Source of the DNA: Massilia cavernae
GTDB taxonomy: Bacteria > Pseudomonadota > Gammaproteobacteria > Burkholderiales > Burkholderiaceae_D
NCBI RefSeq assembly: GCF_003590855.1
Contig: NZ_QYUP01000010.1
Location: 1-64,000 of the forward strand
Length of the DNA stretch: 64,000 nucleotides
Direction: 5' to 3'
In this document: in pieces, positions 16,296 to 26,286 of the stretch
How the letters are laid out: each line of letters starts with the position of its first letter
Numbering within the stretch: position 1 is the stretch's first letter
Notes under the pieces: generated by a model
Seen by the model: the letters and a program-made list of their open reading frames with translations, nothing else
Database searches by the model: none
Told to the model about the DNA's origin: nothing
Position numbers and translations under genes: made by a program

Positions 16296-18830
16296 TCAGG
16301 CGGTTGTTACGACGGCAAGCGGGATGACGCGCTTGCGCTCCTCGATGGTGGCCGGACGGATCTGGCCGCGCTCGGGCATGAAGACGACGTTCTGGTCCGG
16401 CTCGTCGCTGTTGACGAAGTGGCGGAAACGCTTGCGGATTTCCGGGTCGCTGACCGCTTCCTTCCATTCGCAGGCATAGGTATCCACCACGTGCTGCATG
16501 TCGGCTTCGAGTTCGGCGGCGAGGTTCAGCTTGTCCTTCACGATCACGTCCTGCAGGTACTCCAGCCCGCCCTCGAGGTTGTCGCGCCACACGCTGGTGC
16601 GCTGCAGGCGGTCGGCGGTGCGCACGTAGAACATCAGGAAGCGGTCGATGTAGCGCACCGCCGTTTCCTCGTCCAGGCCGGACGCGATCAGTTCGGCGTG
16701 GCGCGGCTTCATGCCGCCGTTACCGCATACGTAGAGGTTCCAGCCGCTGTCGGTGGCGATCAGGCCCACGTCCTTGCCCTGCGCCTCGGCGCACTCGCGG
16801 GTGCAGCCGGACACGCCGAACTTGATCTTGTGCGGCGTGCGCAGGCCCTTGTAGCGGTTCTCCAGCCGGATCGCGAAGCCGACGCTGTCGTCCACGCCGT
16901 AGCGGCACCAGGTCGAGCCGACGCAGGACTTCACCGTGCGCAGCGACTTGCCGTAGGCGTGGCCGGATTCGAAGCCGGCCGCGATCAGCTCTTCCCAGAT
17001 GGCCGGCAGCTGGTCGACGCGGGCGCCGAACAGGTCGACCCGCTGGCCGCCGGTGATCTTGGTGTACAGGCCGTACTTCTTGGCCACCAGCCCCACCGCG
17101 ATCAGGCCGTCGGCGGTCACTTCGCCGCCCGGCATGCGCGGCACCACCGAGTAGGTGCCGTCCTTCTGGATATTGCCGAGGAAGTAATCGTTCGAATCCT
17201 GCAGGCTGGCATGCACCGGCGTCAGCACGAAGTCGTTCCAGGTCGAGGCCAGGATGTTGGCCGCCACCGGCTTGCAGATGTCGCAGCCCAGGCCAGTGCC
17301 GTGCCGCGCCAGCAGCTCGGGGAAACTGCGGATCTTGCCGGCCTTGACGATGTGGTAGAGCTCCTGGCGCGTATGCGGGAAGTGCTCGCACAGGTGGTTG
17401 TTGACCTCCATGCCCTGTTTCGCCATCTCGGCCTTCATCACCTGGGTCACCAGCGGCACGCAGCCGCCGCAGGAGGTGCCGGCATTGGTGCAGCTTTTCA
17501 GCGCGCCGATGGTGGTGGCGCCGCCGCAGACGGCCGCGCACAGCGCGCCTTTCGACACGTCGTTGCACGAGCAGATCTGCGCGCTGTCCGGCAGCGCGTC
17601 GACGCCCAGCGCCGGACGAGCCTTGCCGTCGGCTTCCGGCAGGATCAGGAACTCGGGGGCGTCCGGCAGCGTGATCTTGTTGAGCATCATCTGCAGCAGG
17701 GTGCCGTATTCGGCGGCGTCGCCGATCAGCACCGCGCCCAGCAGGAACTTGCCGCACTCGGACACGACGATCTTCTTGTACACCTGCTTGCGCTCGTCGA
17801 TGAACTGGTAGGAGCGGCTATTCAGGGTGGCGGCATGCGCGTCGCCGATGCTGGCCACGTCCACGCCCATCAGCTTGAGCTTGGTGCTCATGTCGGCGCC
17901 GGTGAATTCCGACGCTTCGCCCAGCAGGTGCTTGGCGGCGACGCGCGCCATGTCGTAGCCCGGCGCGACCAGCCCGAAGGCGGTGCCGTTCCACGACGCG
18001 CACTCGCCGACGGCGTAGATGTCCGGGTCGGAGGTGAGGCAGCGGTTGTCGATGGCGATGCCGCCGCGCAGCCCTACTTCCAGGCCGCAGGCGCGCGCCA
18101 GTTCGTCGCGTGGGCGGATGCCGGCCGAGAACACGATCATGTCGGTTTCCAGTGCGCTGCCGTCGGCAAAGCACATGCGGTGGGTGGCTTCGCCGCCGTC
18201 GCAGATTTCCAGCGTGTTCTTCTGGGTATGGACGGTGACGCCCAGACCTTCGATGCGGGTGCGCAGGATGCGCGCGCCGCCGTCGTCGACCTGCACCGCC
18301 ATCAGGCGCGGCGCGAATTCGACCACATGGGTTTCCAGGCCCAGGTCGCGCAGCGCCTTGGCGCATTCGAGGCCCAGCAGGCCGCCGCCGACGACGACGC
18401 CCGACTTCGAGCGCGCGCCCCATGCCTTCATCGCTTCCAGGTCCTCGATGGTGCGGTAGACGAAGCAGCCCTCGCGGTCCTTGCCAGGCAGCGGCGGCAC
18501 GAAGGGATACGAGCCGGTGGCGAACACCAGCTTGTCGTAGGCCAGCACCACGCCGCTTTCCAGCGCGACCGTGCGCGCGGCGCGGTCGACCGCGGTGGCG
18601 CGCGCGTTCAGGCGCAGCGTGACGTTGGTGCGATCGAAGAAGCCCGGCTTGACCAGCGACAGCTCGTCCGCCGTCTTACCGGCGAAGAATTCCGACAGGT
18701 GCACGCGGTCGTAGGCCGGGCGCGGTTCCTCGCACAGGATGGTGATGTGGGTGCCGGCCGGGGCGCTGTCGGCCAGGCTTTCGACCAGTTTGTGGCCCAC
18801 CATGCCGTGGCCGATGACGATGATTTCCAT
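16296..18830 (-). CDS. nirB: NADH-dependent assimilatory nitrite reductase large subunit
   Basis: An 844-residue protein, normal for NirB. The start at 18830 is supported by AAGGAA about 7 bases upstream and by the FAD motif VIGHGMVGHKLVE right after it. NADH binding is VVVGGGLLGLECAK at about residues 147-160. Two BFD-like [2Fe-2S] segments follow (CSCNDV with CTNAGTSCGGC, about 420-465, and LGCDICKPVAAN). The siroheme/[4Fe-4S] half carries CVGSTWC and CTRECAEAQGKD (about 635-690). It reduces nitrite to ammonium in the cytoplasm. It lies 14 bases after the transporter gene. Confidence 0.96.
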   Translation of the reverse strand: MEIIVIGHGMVGHKLVESLADSAPAGTHITILCEEPRPAYDRVHLSEFFAGKTADELSLVKPGFFDRTNVTLRLNARATAVDRAARTVALESGVVLAYDKLVFATGSYPFVPPLPGKDREGCFVYRTIEDLEAMKAWGARSKSGVVVGGGLLGLECAKALRDLGLETHVVEFAPRLMAVQVDDGGARILRTRIEGLGVTVHTQKNTLEICDGGEATHRMCFADGSALETDMIVFSAGIRPRDELARACGLEVGLRGGIAIDNRCLTSDPDIYAVGECASWNGTAFGLVAPGYDMARVAAKHLLGEASEFTGADMSTKLKLMGVDVASIGDAHAATLNSRSYQFIDERKQVYKKIVVSECGKFLLGAVLIGDAAEYGTLLQMMLNKITLPDAPEFLILPEADGKARPALGVDALPDSAQICSCNDVSKGALCAAVCGGATTIGALKSCTNAGTSCGGCVPLVTQVMKAEMAKQGMEVNNHLCEHFPHTRQELYHIVKAGKIRSFPELLARHGTGLGCDICKPVAANILASTWNDFVLTPVHASLQDSNDYFLGNIQKDGTYSVVPRMPGGEVTADGLIAVGLVAKKYGLYTKITGGQRVDLFGARVDQLPAIWEELIAAGFESGHAYGKSLRTVKSCVGSTWCRYGVDDSVGFAIRLENRYKGLRTPHKIKFGVSGCTRECAEAQGKDVGLIATDSGWNLYVCGNGGMKPRHAELIASGLDEETAVRYIDRFLMFYVRTADRLQRTSVWRDNLEGGLEYLQDVIVKDKLNLAAELEADMQHVVDTYACEWKEAVSDPEIRKRFRHFVNSDEPDQNVVFMPERGQIRPATIEERKRVIPLAVVTTA

Positions 18831-18844
18831 GTTCAGTTCCTTAT

Positions 18845-20146
18845 TCAAGCCGTAGCCGAGGCGGAAAGCGCCTGTTCGTCGGGATTCGCGCTGAAGCGCA
18901 CCGCTACCGCGCACAGTGCGGACAGCATCACCAGGCCGCCCAATACGAACAGGGTCTGGCGGATGTCGCCGGTGCCTTTCAGCAGGAAGCCGGCCAGTAC
19001 CGCGCCGACATTACCGCCGGCGCCGATGATGCCGGCCACGCCGCCCAGCGCCTTGCCGTCGATAAAGGGCACCAGCGCGTAGGTGGCGCCGCAAGCCATG
19101 TGCGTGAACAGGCCGAACACCAGCATCGCCACCACCGCGAACCCTACCGTGCCGGCGTTGGCGAACCACAGCAGGCCGGCGCCTTCGCCGATCATCAGGA
19201 TGAACAGCAGCGTTACGCGGCGGTTCAGGTTGCCGTTCAGCGCCATGCGGTCCGAGACCCAGCCGCCCAGCGCCCGGGCGAACAGCGCCAGCAGTCCGAA
19301 GCTACCGGCCGCCATGCCGGCCTGCGCCAGGGTCAGGTTGTAGTTGTCGACGTAGTAGACGGCTGCGATGTTGTGGATGAAGATCTCGATGCCGAAGCAG
19401 GCGCCGTAGGTCACGAACAGCATCCAGACGCGGTAGTTGGCGGCGGCCGCCTTGAAGCTCGCCCAGCCGCCCTTCTTGCCCGCTTCGATGTTGACGCCGG
19501 CGGCGCGAAGCTCGGCGTAGTTACCTTCCGGGCAGTCCTGGGTGAAGCGCCAGTAGACGGCGGCCATCACCAGCATCAGCACGCCCGGCACCAGCAGCGC
19601 GGCGCGCCAGCCGTAGCCCTCGGACACGCCCAGCATGATCATCGCGCCGAGAAGCAGCGGCATCAGGGCCTGGGCCGCGCCCCCGCCCGCATTGCCCCAG
19701 CCGGCGGCTGCCGCATTGGCGGTGCCGACCACCTTGGGGCCGAACATCACCGAGGTGTGGTACTGGGTGATGACGAAGCTGGCGCCGACCGCGCCGATCA
19801 GCAGGCGGAAGAACAGGAAGCTCTCGTAGCTCTGCGCCGCGGCCACGCCCAGCACGGGAATCGCGCCCAGCGCCAGCAGCCAGGTATAGGCCTTGCGCGG
19901 GCCGAAGCGGTCGCACATCGGGCCGACCACCAGCCGCACCAGGATCGTGATGGCGACGGCGGCGATGTTGATATTGGCGATTTGCCCGACGGTAAGACCG
20001 AACTCGCCCTTGATGACCGGCATCAGCGGTGCGCAGGCGAACCAGGCGAAGAAGCAGACGAAAAACGCCATCCATGTCAGGTGGAAGGCACGCATCTGGG
20101 GAGTGTTGATCGTGAACAGCGCGATCTTATTTGCTTTGGAGGCCAT
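18845..20146 (-). CDS. Nitrate/nitrite transporter, MFS NarK/NasA family
   Basis: A 433-residue protein with about 12 hydrophobic segments and no signal peptide. The two nitrate-signature stretches are present: AAAAGWGNAGGGAAQALMPL (about residues 142-161) and GVAGIIGAGGNVGAVLAG (about 373-390). The MFS loop motif GPMCDRFGPRK follows helix 2. It is the first gene of the operon and should import nitrate through the inner membrane. Its start at 20146 follows the leader RNA described separately. Confidence 0.93.
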   Translation of the reverse strand: MASKANKIALFTINTPQMRAFHLTWMAFFVCFFAWFACAPLMPVIKGEFGLTVGQIANINIAAVAITILVRLVVGPMCDRFGPRKAYTWLLALGAIPVLGVAAAQSYESFLFFRLLIGAVGASFVITQYHTSVMFGPKVVGTANAAAAGWGNAGGGAAQALMPLLLGAMIMLGVSEGYGWRAALLVPGVLMLVMAAVYWRFTQDCPEGNYAELRAAGVNIEAGKKGGWASFKAAAANYRVWMLFVTYGACFGIEIFIHNIAAVYYVDNYNLTLAQAGMAAGSFGLLALFARALGGWVSDRMALNGNLNRRVTLLFILMIGEGAGLLWFANAGTVGFAVVAMLVFGLFTHMACGATYALVPFIDGKALGGVAGIIGAGGNVGAVLAGFLLKGTGDIRQTLFVLGGLVMLSALCAVAVRFSANPDEQALSASATA

Positions 20147-20281
20147 CTTTTATCCCGTTCCTGAAACTGAAAGGCGCCCGCGGTCTCCGGGCCGCTTGCC
20201 CGGAGATGCGGACGCCGTTGTCCTGCCGGTCCGCCGTTGGACCAGCCCTGTTGTACTGCCGGGATCGCCGTTGATCCGATA
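20147..20281 (-). ncRNA. NasT-responsive nas leader RNA with three hexaloop hairpins
   Basis: Starting near 20281, the untranslated leader contains three hairpins with the identical loop AACGGC: GGATC-loop-GATCC (20262-20277), GGTCC-loop-GGACC (20228-20243) and GGAC-loop-GTCC (20210-20223). ANTAR-domain regulators bind paired hairpins whose hexaloops have A at position 1 and G at position 4; AACGGC fits. In the RNA, a competing helix GCGGAC/GTCCGC (from 20229-20234 and 20208-20213) would exclude hairpins 2 and 3. A terminator-like stem follows at 20185-20205. This is the expected layout for nitrate-controlled antitermination. Confidence 0.85.
20185..20205 (-). terminator. Leader attenuator hairpin upstream of the nas operon
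   Basis: The stem CTCCGGGC / GCCCGGAG has 8 perfect pairs and a 5-base loop, 4 bases after the third ANTAR hairpin and 38 bases before the transporter start. The T-rich stretch after it is weak (CCTTTCAGTTTC), so its strength as an intrinsic terminator is uncertain. Its placement fits NasT-controlled antitermination. Confidence 0.65.
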
Positions 20282-20290
20282 TCTTCTCTT

Positions 20291-20308
20291 TAGCAAGCGC
20301 CGTGCCAC
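20291..20308 (-). promoter_or_regulatory. Sigma-54 promoter of the nas operon
   Basis: Read on the minus strand, GTGGCACGGCGCTTGCTA matches the sigma-54 consensus (TGGCAC, then TTGC with correct -24/-12 spacing) at every key position. It places the transcript start near 20281, 4 bases before the first leader hairpin. Sigma-54 promoters need an enhancer protein; NtrC is the usual one for nitrogen genes. Confidence 0.85.
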
Positions 20309-20351
20309 GGTCTTTACGGGGCTATCTCGCCGGGCCTCCTGTGACTTTCGC

Positions 20352-20365
20352 TGCACGCTGGTGCA
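20352..20365. promoter_or_regulatory. Dyad TGCACGCTGGTGCA upstream of the nas sigma-54 promoter
   Basis: The perfect dyad TGCAC-GCTG-GTGCA lies about 50 bases upstream of the -24 element. Its half-sites resemble NtrC enhancer half-sites (TGCAC/GTGCA), but the spacer is 3 bases shorter than the classical site, so assignment to NtrC is tentative. Confidence 0.35.
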
Positions 20366-20405
20366 TTACGTGCGCGAAAATGATGCGCCGCACCAGAAAA
20401 TACGC

Positions 20406-20999
20406 TTAGCCCAGCAGGTCCTCGACGTCCAGCAGGCGCTGCGCCAGGTCTTCCAGCTTCAGGTTCTTGCTCATCGCCATGGTGCGCAACTTCTGGTAGG
20501 CCTGGTCTTCGGTCAGCTTGTGGCGGGCCATCAAGATGCCCTTGGCGCGGTCGATCACCTTGCGCCCGGCCAGCTTGTGCCTGGCGTCGGACAGCTCGGC
20601 GTGCAGCTTTTGTTCGTGGCGGAAGCGCGCCAGCGCCACCTGCAGCACCGCGCGCAGCCGTACCGATTGCATGCCGGCAACCACATAGGCCGATACGCCG
20701 GCCGCCATCGCCGCCTCGATGCTGGGTTCGGAGTCGTCGTCGGTGAACACCACCACCGGGATACGGGCAGCGCCGCCCGCGCCCGCCACCAGGGCCGGCA
20801 GCGAGCGCGCGTCGGAGGCTGCGTCCAGCACGACCAGCGCCGGGCGCAGGCGCGCCAGGTGGCCGGACAGGGCGGCGTCTGGCGCCAGCGTGGCCAGCAC
20901 TTCGCAGCCGGCATCGAGCAGGCGCGTGCGCAGCACGCTGGCGGAATCGTCGGCGGACGCGACCACCACGGTGCGCAGGAGGGAAAATCGTCGGGTCAT
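20406..20999 (-). CDS. nasT: NasT-like antiterminator, ANTAR-domain response regulator
   Basis: A 197-residue protein from the ATG giving MTRRFSLL; a TTG nine bases earlier is also in frame. The N-terminal receiver-like domain (about residues 10-120) lacks an obvious canonical phospho-acceptor context. The C-terminal ANTAR domain reads KVIDRAKGILMARHKLTEDQ then AYQKLRTMAMSKNLKLEDLA. NasT proteins bind the paired hexaloop hairpins of nas leader RNA and allow read-through. It lies directly upstream of that leader on the same strand. The usual nitrate-sensing partner NasS is not in this window. Confidence 0.88.
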   Translation of the reverse strand: MTRRFSLLRTVVVASADDSASVLRTRLLDAGCEVLATLAPDAALSGHLARLRPALVVLDAASDARSLPALVAGAGGAARIPVVVFTDDDSEPSIEAAMAAGVSAYVVAGMQSVRLRAVLQVALARFRHEQKLHAELSDARHKLAGRKVIDRAKGILMARHKLTEDQAYQKLRTMAMSKNLKLEDLAQRLLDVEDLLG

Positions 21000-21114
21000 G
21001 GATGCCAATACAAAATAGAGTTACGGCTACTTATGCAAGATGCGCGCCAACGGCCCTTGCAAGAACACGCTTCTGTTGCTATACATGGCGTATCTGCCAC
21101 TGACAAACCATTCG

Positions 21115-21624
21115 ATGACATTGAATAAACGATATTTCGGCGCGCTGTTGCTGTTGCTGTCCCTGCTCGCCCCCGCCGCCTTTGCCGCGGCCCCGGCCTT
21201 CATCTACCTGGTGCGCCACGGCGAGAAAGCGGGCAATGACGGCGATCCCGACCTGACCGCGCAGGGACGCGCGCGCGCCGACAATATCGCCGCGATACTG
21301 AGGAAGACCGGCATCCGCCAGGTCTGGAGCACCAAAACCGCGCGCACGCGCCAGACCGCGGCGCCGACCGCGGCGCTGCTTGCGTTGCCGGTAAAGGAGT
21401 ACGACGCCGGCAAGCCTGAAAAGATGATCGCCGAGCTGAAAGCCACAGGCGGCAACGCACTGGTGGTCGGGCACTCGAACACGGTGCCGAAACTTGTCAG
21501 CCTTCTTGGCGGTGCGTCCGGCGCCGATATCGGCGACAATGAATTCGACCGCGTCTACCAGCTGATCGTCGGCAGCGACGGCAGCGTCACCACGGTCCTG
21601 CTCAGTTCGCCGCCTTCGAGCTAG
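21115..21624 (+). CDS. Exported histidine phosphatase family protein
   Basis: A 169-residue protein from the ATG giving MTLNKRYFGALLLLL, which starts a typical signal peptide ending near AFAAAP. The phosphatase signature YLVRHGEKAG follows at once, and the second catalytic histidine is in ALVVGHSNTVPKLV. Domain size matches short histidine phosphatases of the SixA/phosphoglycerate-mutase superfamily, but the signal peptide suggests periplasmic action on an unknown phosphoester. It is divergent from nasT. A palindrome-like site at 21086-21099 resembles the one before fghA. Confidence 0.8.
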   Translation: MTLNKRYFGALLLLLSLLAPAAFAAAPAFIYLVRHGEKAGNDGDPDLTAQGRARADNIAAILRKTGIRQVWSTKTARTRQTAAPTAALLALPVKEYDAGKPEKMIAELKATGGNALVVGHSNTVPKLVSLLGGASGADIGDNEFDRVYQLIVGSDGSVTTVLLSSPPSS

Positions 21625-21705
21625 GCGCCGCCGCGCGTCAGGTCAGGGCCAGACGCGCGGGACGTGTGCCGCCGGTGTGGCTGAACGCGCCCGTGAAGGA
21701 GCCGC

Positions 21706-22746
<1,041 letters not shown>

Positions 22747-22828
22747 GTTGGCGCCAGTGAACGCCTGAACGAAAACCCCTTGCGCCGGTCTGACATGCAG
22801 GGAGCGTCATCTTTCGGAAGGAAAAACC

Positions 22829-23143
22829 ATGGGCACGCACTTCGAACACGTTTCAATGGAAAAAAAGGCGAACATCTTCGCCGACGGTAAGTGCATTTCG
22901 TACACGCTGACCTTTCCGGATGGCGAGACCAAGACGGTGGGCGTGATCATGCCGGGCGGGGTCACCTTCGCCGCCGACACCGACGAGACCTTCGAGGTCG
23001 TCGAGGGCAAGGGGAGCGTCAGCATTAATGGAGACACGAAGGACTTCGCCGGCGGGCAGCGCTTCCACGTCAAGGCACAGGAGCGCTTCGACGTCGAGGC
23101 AGCCGGGCCGGTGCACTACGTCACCCACATGGGCAGGAAATAG
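22829..23143 (+). CDS. ppnP: Pyrimidine/purine nucleoside phosphorylase
   Basis: A 104-residue cupin of the PpnP (formerly DUF1255) family, of full length. Visible family features are the N-terminal FADGKCISYTLTFPDGETKT, GVIMPGGVTF and the C-terminal RFHVKAQERFDV plus HYVTHMG. It cleaves nucleosides with phosphate to base and ribose-1-phosphate in the cytoplasm. A GGAAGG-type ribosome site precedes the ATG. It converges with a hydrolase/PRPP-synthase-like pair. Confidence 0.93.
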   Translation: MGTHFEHVSMEKKANIFADGKCISYTLTFPDGETKTVGVIMPGGVTFAADTDETFEVVEGKGSVSINGDTKDFAGGQRFHVKAQERFDVEAAGPVHYVTHMGRK

Positions 23144-23167
23144 GCGGGTGACGTTCGTCCGGCAAGG

Positions 23168-23815
23168 CTAGGCGCGGCCGAGGCACTGCACGAACCAGCC
23201 GCAGGCCAGCCGCGCCACTTGCTCCAGCGTGCCCGGCTCTTCGAACAGGTGGGTCGCGCCGGGCACGATGTCCATCCGCTTCTCGCAGGTCAGCAAACTG
23301 TACGCCGCCTGGTTCAGTTCGATGACCTGACCGTCGAGGCCGCCGACGATCAGCAGCGTCGGCGCACGTACGCGCGCCAGTACCTCACGCCCGGCCAGGT
23401 CGGGCCTGCCGCCGCGCGACACTACGGCATACACGGCCGGCGACTCGCGCGCTGCCAGCTGGAGCGCGGCGGCGGCGCCGGTGCTGGCGCCGAACAAGCC
23501 GAGCGGCAATACCGACGTATGCGGATCCTTCGACAGCCAGTCGGCCGCCAGCTTCAGCCGCTGCGCCAACAGGCCGATGTCGAAGCGCGCCGCCGTGGTC
23601 GGTTCCTCGGCCGGCGTGAGCAGGTCCATCAGCAGAGTGCCCAGGCCCGCCTTGCGCAGCTCGCCCGCCACGTAGTTGTTGCGCGGGCTGAGGCGGCCGC
23701 TGCCGCTGCCGTGCGCAAACAGGATGATGCCGCGTGCCCCTCCGGGCAGCGCCAGCAGTCCTTCGACGTACTCGCCGTCGATCGGAATGCTGACCAGTTC
23801 CTTGCGTCCGTCCAT
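23168..23815 (-). CDS. Alpha/beta hydrolase, dienelactone-hydrolase-like
   Basis: A 215-residue protein; the start at 23815 is preceded by AGGAGG. It has FAHGSGSGRLSPRNN (oxyanion region, about residues 33-47), the nucleophile elbow GLFGASTGAAAAL (Ser near residue 108), LIVGGLDGQVIELN with a possible acid Asp, and a terminal GATHLFEEPG with the catalytic His. Such proteins are often encoded with, or fused to, phosphoribosyltransferase-fold proteins. Here it lies 13 bases after a PRPP-synthase-like gene, so the two are probably one operon. Confidence 0.82.
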   Translation of the reverse strand: MDGRKELVSIPIDGEYVEGLLALPGGARGIILFAHGSGSGRLSPRNNYVAGELRKAGLGTLLMDLLTPAEEPTTAARFDIGLLAQRLKLAADWLSKDPHTSVLPLGLFGASTGAAAALQLAARESPAVYAVVSRGGRPDLAGREVLARVRAPTLLIVGGLDGQVIELNQAAYSLLTCEKRMDIVPGATHLFEEPGTLEQVARLACGWFVQCLGRA

Positions 23816-23828
23816 GATCTGCCTCCTT

Positions 23829-24800
23829 TCAGTCGCCGCCGTGCAATTGCGCGATCGCGTCGCCCACCAGTGCCGCGCTGCCGACCACCGCCAGCTTGGC
23901 CGCCAGCGCAGCCGCGCCCGGCCGGCCCGGCGCAACGCTGTCGGTGACCACCACCCTTTCGATAAAGGGATCGGCCAGCACCAGGCCCGCGCGTTCGCTG
24001 AACAGCCCGTGCGTGGCCAGCGCGATGGCGCCGGTGGCGCCGGCTTCCTGGCAGGCGGCGGCTGCGCGCGCCAGGGTCGAGCCCGAACTCACCAGGTCGT
24101 CGAACAGGATCACCATGCGGTCGCGCACCTCGCCCACCAGCATGCTGCCGCTGAGCACGCCTGAACTGCGGTGTTTTTCCGCGCAGGCTATTTCCACCGG
24201 CCGGCCCAGCGCCTCGGCCAGCTGCTGGCGGAAGGCCTCGGCCCGCTTCATGCCGCCGCTGTCGGGCGACACCACGGTGGCCTGCATACCGGTCAGCATC
24301 GGCAGCAGGAAGTGCACGAACAGGCCCGTGGCCTCGAGGTGGAAGGTGCGGCAGCGGAAGGCGTTCTGGAAGGCGGCAAGGTTATGCACATCGAGCGTGA
24401 CCACCGCGCTTGTGCCAACCGACTCGAACAGGCCGGCGACGTAGCGCGTGGTGACCGGGTCGCGCTCCTTGGTCTGGCGGTCCTTGCGCGAATAGGCCAG
24501 GTAGGGCACCACGGCGGTGACGCGCTGCGCCCCGGCGTCGCGCAGCGCGCCGATGAAGAACAGCAGCCGGCACAGCCTGTCATTGACGGTTTCGCCCGGC
24601 TCGCCGTGCAGCGAATGGATGACGTACACGTCGCGTCCGCGCACCGGCACCAAAGGCCGCGCCTTGTGCTCGCCATCCTCGAAATTGCGCTCCTCGTGGT
24701 GGCTGAGCGGAAGGCGCAGGTGCTGCGCCACCCGCTCGCCGAAGGTCCGGCTCGTATTGAGCGCGAACAGGCACAGCTCGTCATCGATCAGCGTCTTCAT
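23829..24800 (-). CDS. Ribose-phosphate pyrophosphokinase-like protein
   Basis: A 323-residue protein with the PRPP synthetase two-domain layout. NFEDGEHKARP at about residues 39-49 matches the family FxDGE motif. PYLAYSRKDRQTKERDPVT (about 99-117) is the nucleotide flag region. The PRPP-binding loop is ILFDDLVSSGSTLARA (about 225-240). It should make phosphoribosyl pyrophosphate from ribose-5-phosphate and ATP. It is more divergent than a housekeeping Prs and pairs with a hydrolase, so it is probably an accessory copy. Confidence 0.82.
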   Translation of the reverse strand: MKTLIDDELCLFALNTSRTFGERVAQHLRLPLSHHEERNFEDGEHKARPLVPVRGRDVYVIHSLHGEPGETVNDRLCRLLFFIGALRDAGAQRVTAVVPYLAYSRKDRQTKERDPVTTRYVAGLFESVGTSAVVTLDVHNLAAFQNAFRCRTFHLEATGLFVHFLLPMLTGMQATVVSPDSGGMKRAEAFRQQLAEALGRPVEIACAEKHRSSGVLSGSMLVGEVRDRMVILFDDLVSSGSTLARAAAACQEAGATGAIALATHGLFSERAGLVLADPFIERVVVTDSVAPGRPGAAALAAKLAVVGSAALVGDAIAQLHGGD

Positions 24801-24917
24801 GGCGTCCTCGCAGTGGCCGGCATTCCAGTGGCCGGCACCCGGTCAATTATCCTGCATAGGCAGGCGCGCACGCGCGCGCTTGCACATTGCCCGTGGCAAA
24901 ACCAGTAATATTTGCGC

Positions 24918-26153
24918 ATGGATAACATCACCCACTCCCTGGCCGGCCTCGCCGCCGGCACACTGATCCACCGCAGCCTGCCTGACGAAGCCGATCCGGC
25001 ACAGCAGCAGGCGCGCCACCGCCTGCTGCTGGTGTCGGGCTGGGCCGCCTGCAATTTCCCCGATCTCGACCTGGTGCTGACCAGGCTGCTGCCGGCGCCG
25101 CTAGGCTACCTGCTGCACCACCGCGGCCACACCCACACACTGCTGTACGCGCTGCCGCAGGCACTGCTGCTGGCCGCGCTGCTGTGGCTGCTATGGTTCT
25201 CGGCGCGCCGGGTACTGGCGGCCAGCCGCCACGCCTGCCTCGGCCTGGGGCTGGCGATAGTCGCCGGCCTGCTGCTGCACATGCTGATGGATTACATGAA
25301 CTCCTACGGCATCCACCCGTTCTATCCCTTCGATGCGCGCTGGCTGTACGGCGACATGGTGTTCATCGTCGAGCCCGTTTTCTGGGTGGTCCTGGGCGTG
25401 CCGCTGGCGATGATGGCCAACAGCAAACTGGTACGCTGGGTATTGCTTGCGCTGATCGCCGCTACGCCCATCGTGTTCACTTCCTCCAAGCACCTGCACT
25501 GGGTTTCCGCGGCGGCGCTGCTGGCACTGGGCGCACTGTTCGCCGTGGCGCAAGACCGCGCGCGCCCGCACAGCCGGACGGTGCTGCTTGCCGCTTTCGG
25601 CGCCTGCCTGACTTTCGCCGGCATCCAGGCGGCGGCTTCGTCCTACGGGAGGGGCCTCATCGCCACGGAGTGGCGCGCGCGCGACCCGGGTGCGCAGACG
25701 GTCGACGTGGCGATGTCGGCCTTCCCATCCAATCCGCTGTGCTGGAGTGTCGTGTCGGTCGAACGGCAAGACGCCGCCGGCCTGTTCCGCCTGCGCCGCG
25801 GCGTGCTCAGCCTGGCTCCGTCGGTGATGCCGGCCAGCGCATGTCCGGCCGGCTTTGCCGAACTGGATAAGCAGCAGACGCTGACGCCGGCGCTGGCACT
25901 GGTGTGGCAGCAGGAAACCCCGCTGGCCGATCTGCGCGGCCGCCAGGCTTCAAGCTGCCACTTCGACGCCTGGCTGCGCTTCGCCCGCACACCGGCGATG
26001 AATGCGGCCGACGCCACCGACGTGCGCTACGGTGTCGATCCCGCACGCAATTTCTCCACCATCCGCTACGCCGATTTCGCGGGCGCACCCTGCCCGTCCG
26101 GCGTACCCGCATGGGGCCACCCGCGCGAGGATTTGCTCCAGCCAAAATTGTAG
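24918..26153 (+). CDS. YdjM/DUF457-family membrane-bound metal-dependent hydrolase
   Basis: A 411-residue protein from ATG 24918 (MDNITHSLAGLAAGTLIHR), the characteristic N-terminus of the family. Membrane segments occupy roughly residues 60-235. Conserved histidines and acids are visible in NFPDLDLVL, HHRGHTHTLLYAL and HMLMDYMNSYGIHPFYPF. The C-terminal 170 residues form a soluble domain without a recognised motif. Family members are called metal-dependent hydrolases, but substrates are unknown. It is divergent from the PRPP-synthase-like gene. Confidence 0.83.
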   Translation: MDNITHSLAGLAAGTLIHRSLPDEADPAQQQARHRLLLVSGWAACNFPDLDLVLTRLLPAPLGYLLHHRGHTHTLLYALPQALLLAALLWLLWFSARRVLAASRHACLGLGLAIVAGLLLHMLMDYMNSYGIHPFYPFDARWLYGDMVFIVEPVFWVVLGVPLAMMANSKLVRWVLLALIAATPIVFTSSKHLHWVSAAALLALGALFAVAQDRARPHSRTVLLAAFGACLTFAGIQAAASSYGRGLIATEWRARDPGAQTVDVAMSAFPSNPLCWSVVSVERQDAAGLFRLRRGVLSLAPSVMPASACPAGFAELDKQQTLTPALALVWQQETPLADLRGRQASSCHFDAWLRFARTPAMNAADATDVRYGVDPARNFSTIRYADFAGAPCPSGVPAWGHPREDLLQPKL

Positions 26154-26286
26154 AAGCGCAAGGGCTTGCGACAAGGAAGGCTGCGCCGTCCGGCCCGGCC
26201 CAGCCTTGTCATTGTGCCCACTCAACCTCCGCCGCGGCATGGCCTTCTAGAATGAGGTACCAAGGGCGCTACCGGCTGGAGAGAAC

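Noticed and set aside
15924..19082. 1052-codon open frame on the plus strand
   Set aside because: It lies antisense to nirB, nirD and the FAD reductase, has low-complexity His/Arg/Ala-rich translation and no family resemblance; it is a shadow of GC-rich codon bias.
20352..20365. Certain NtrC enhancer site
   Set aside because: Half-sites resemble NtrC but the spacer is short, so it is listed only as a tentative dyad.
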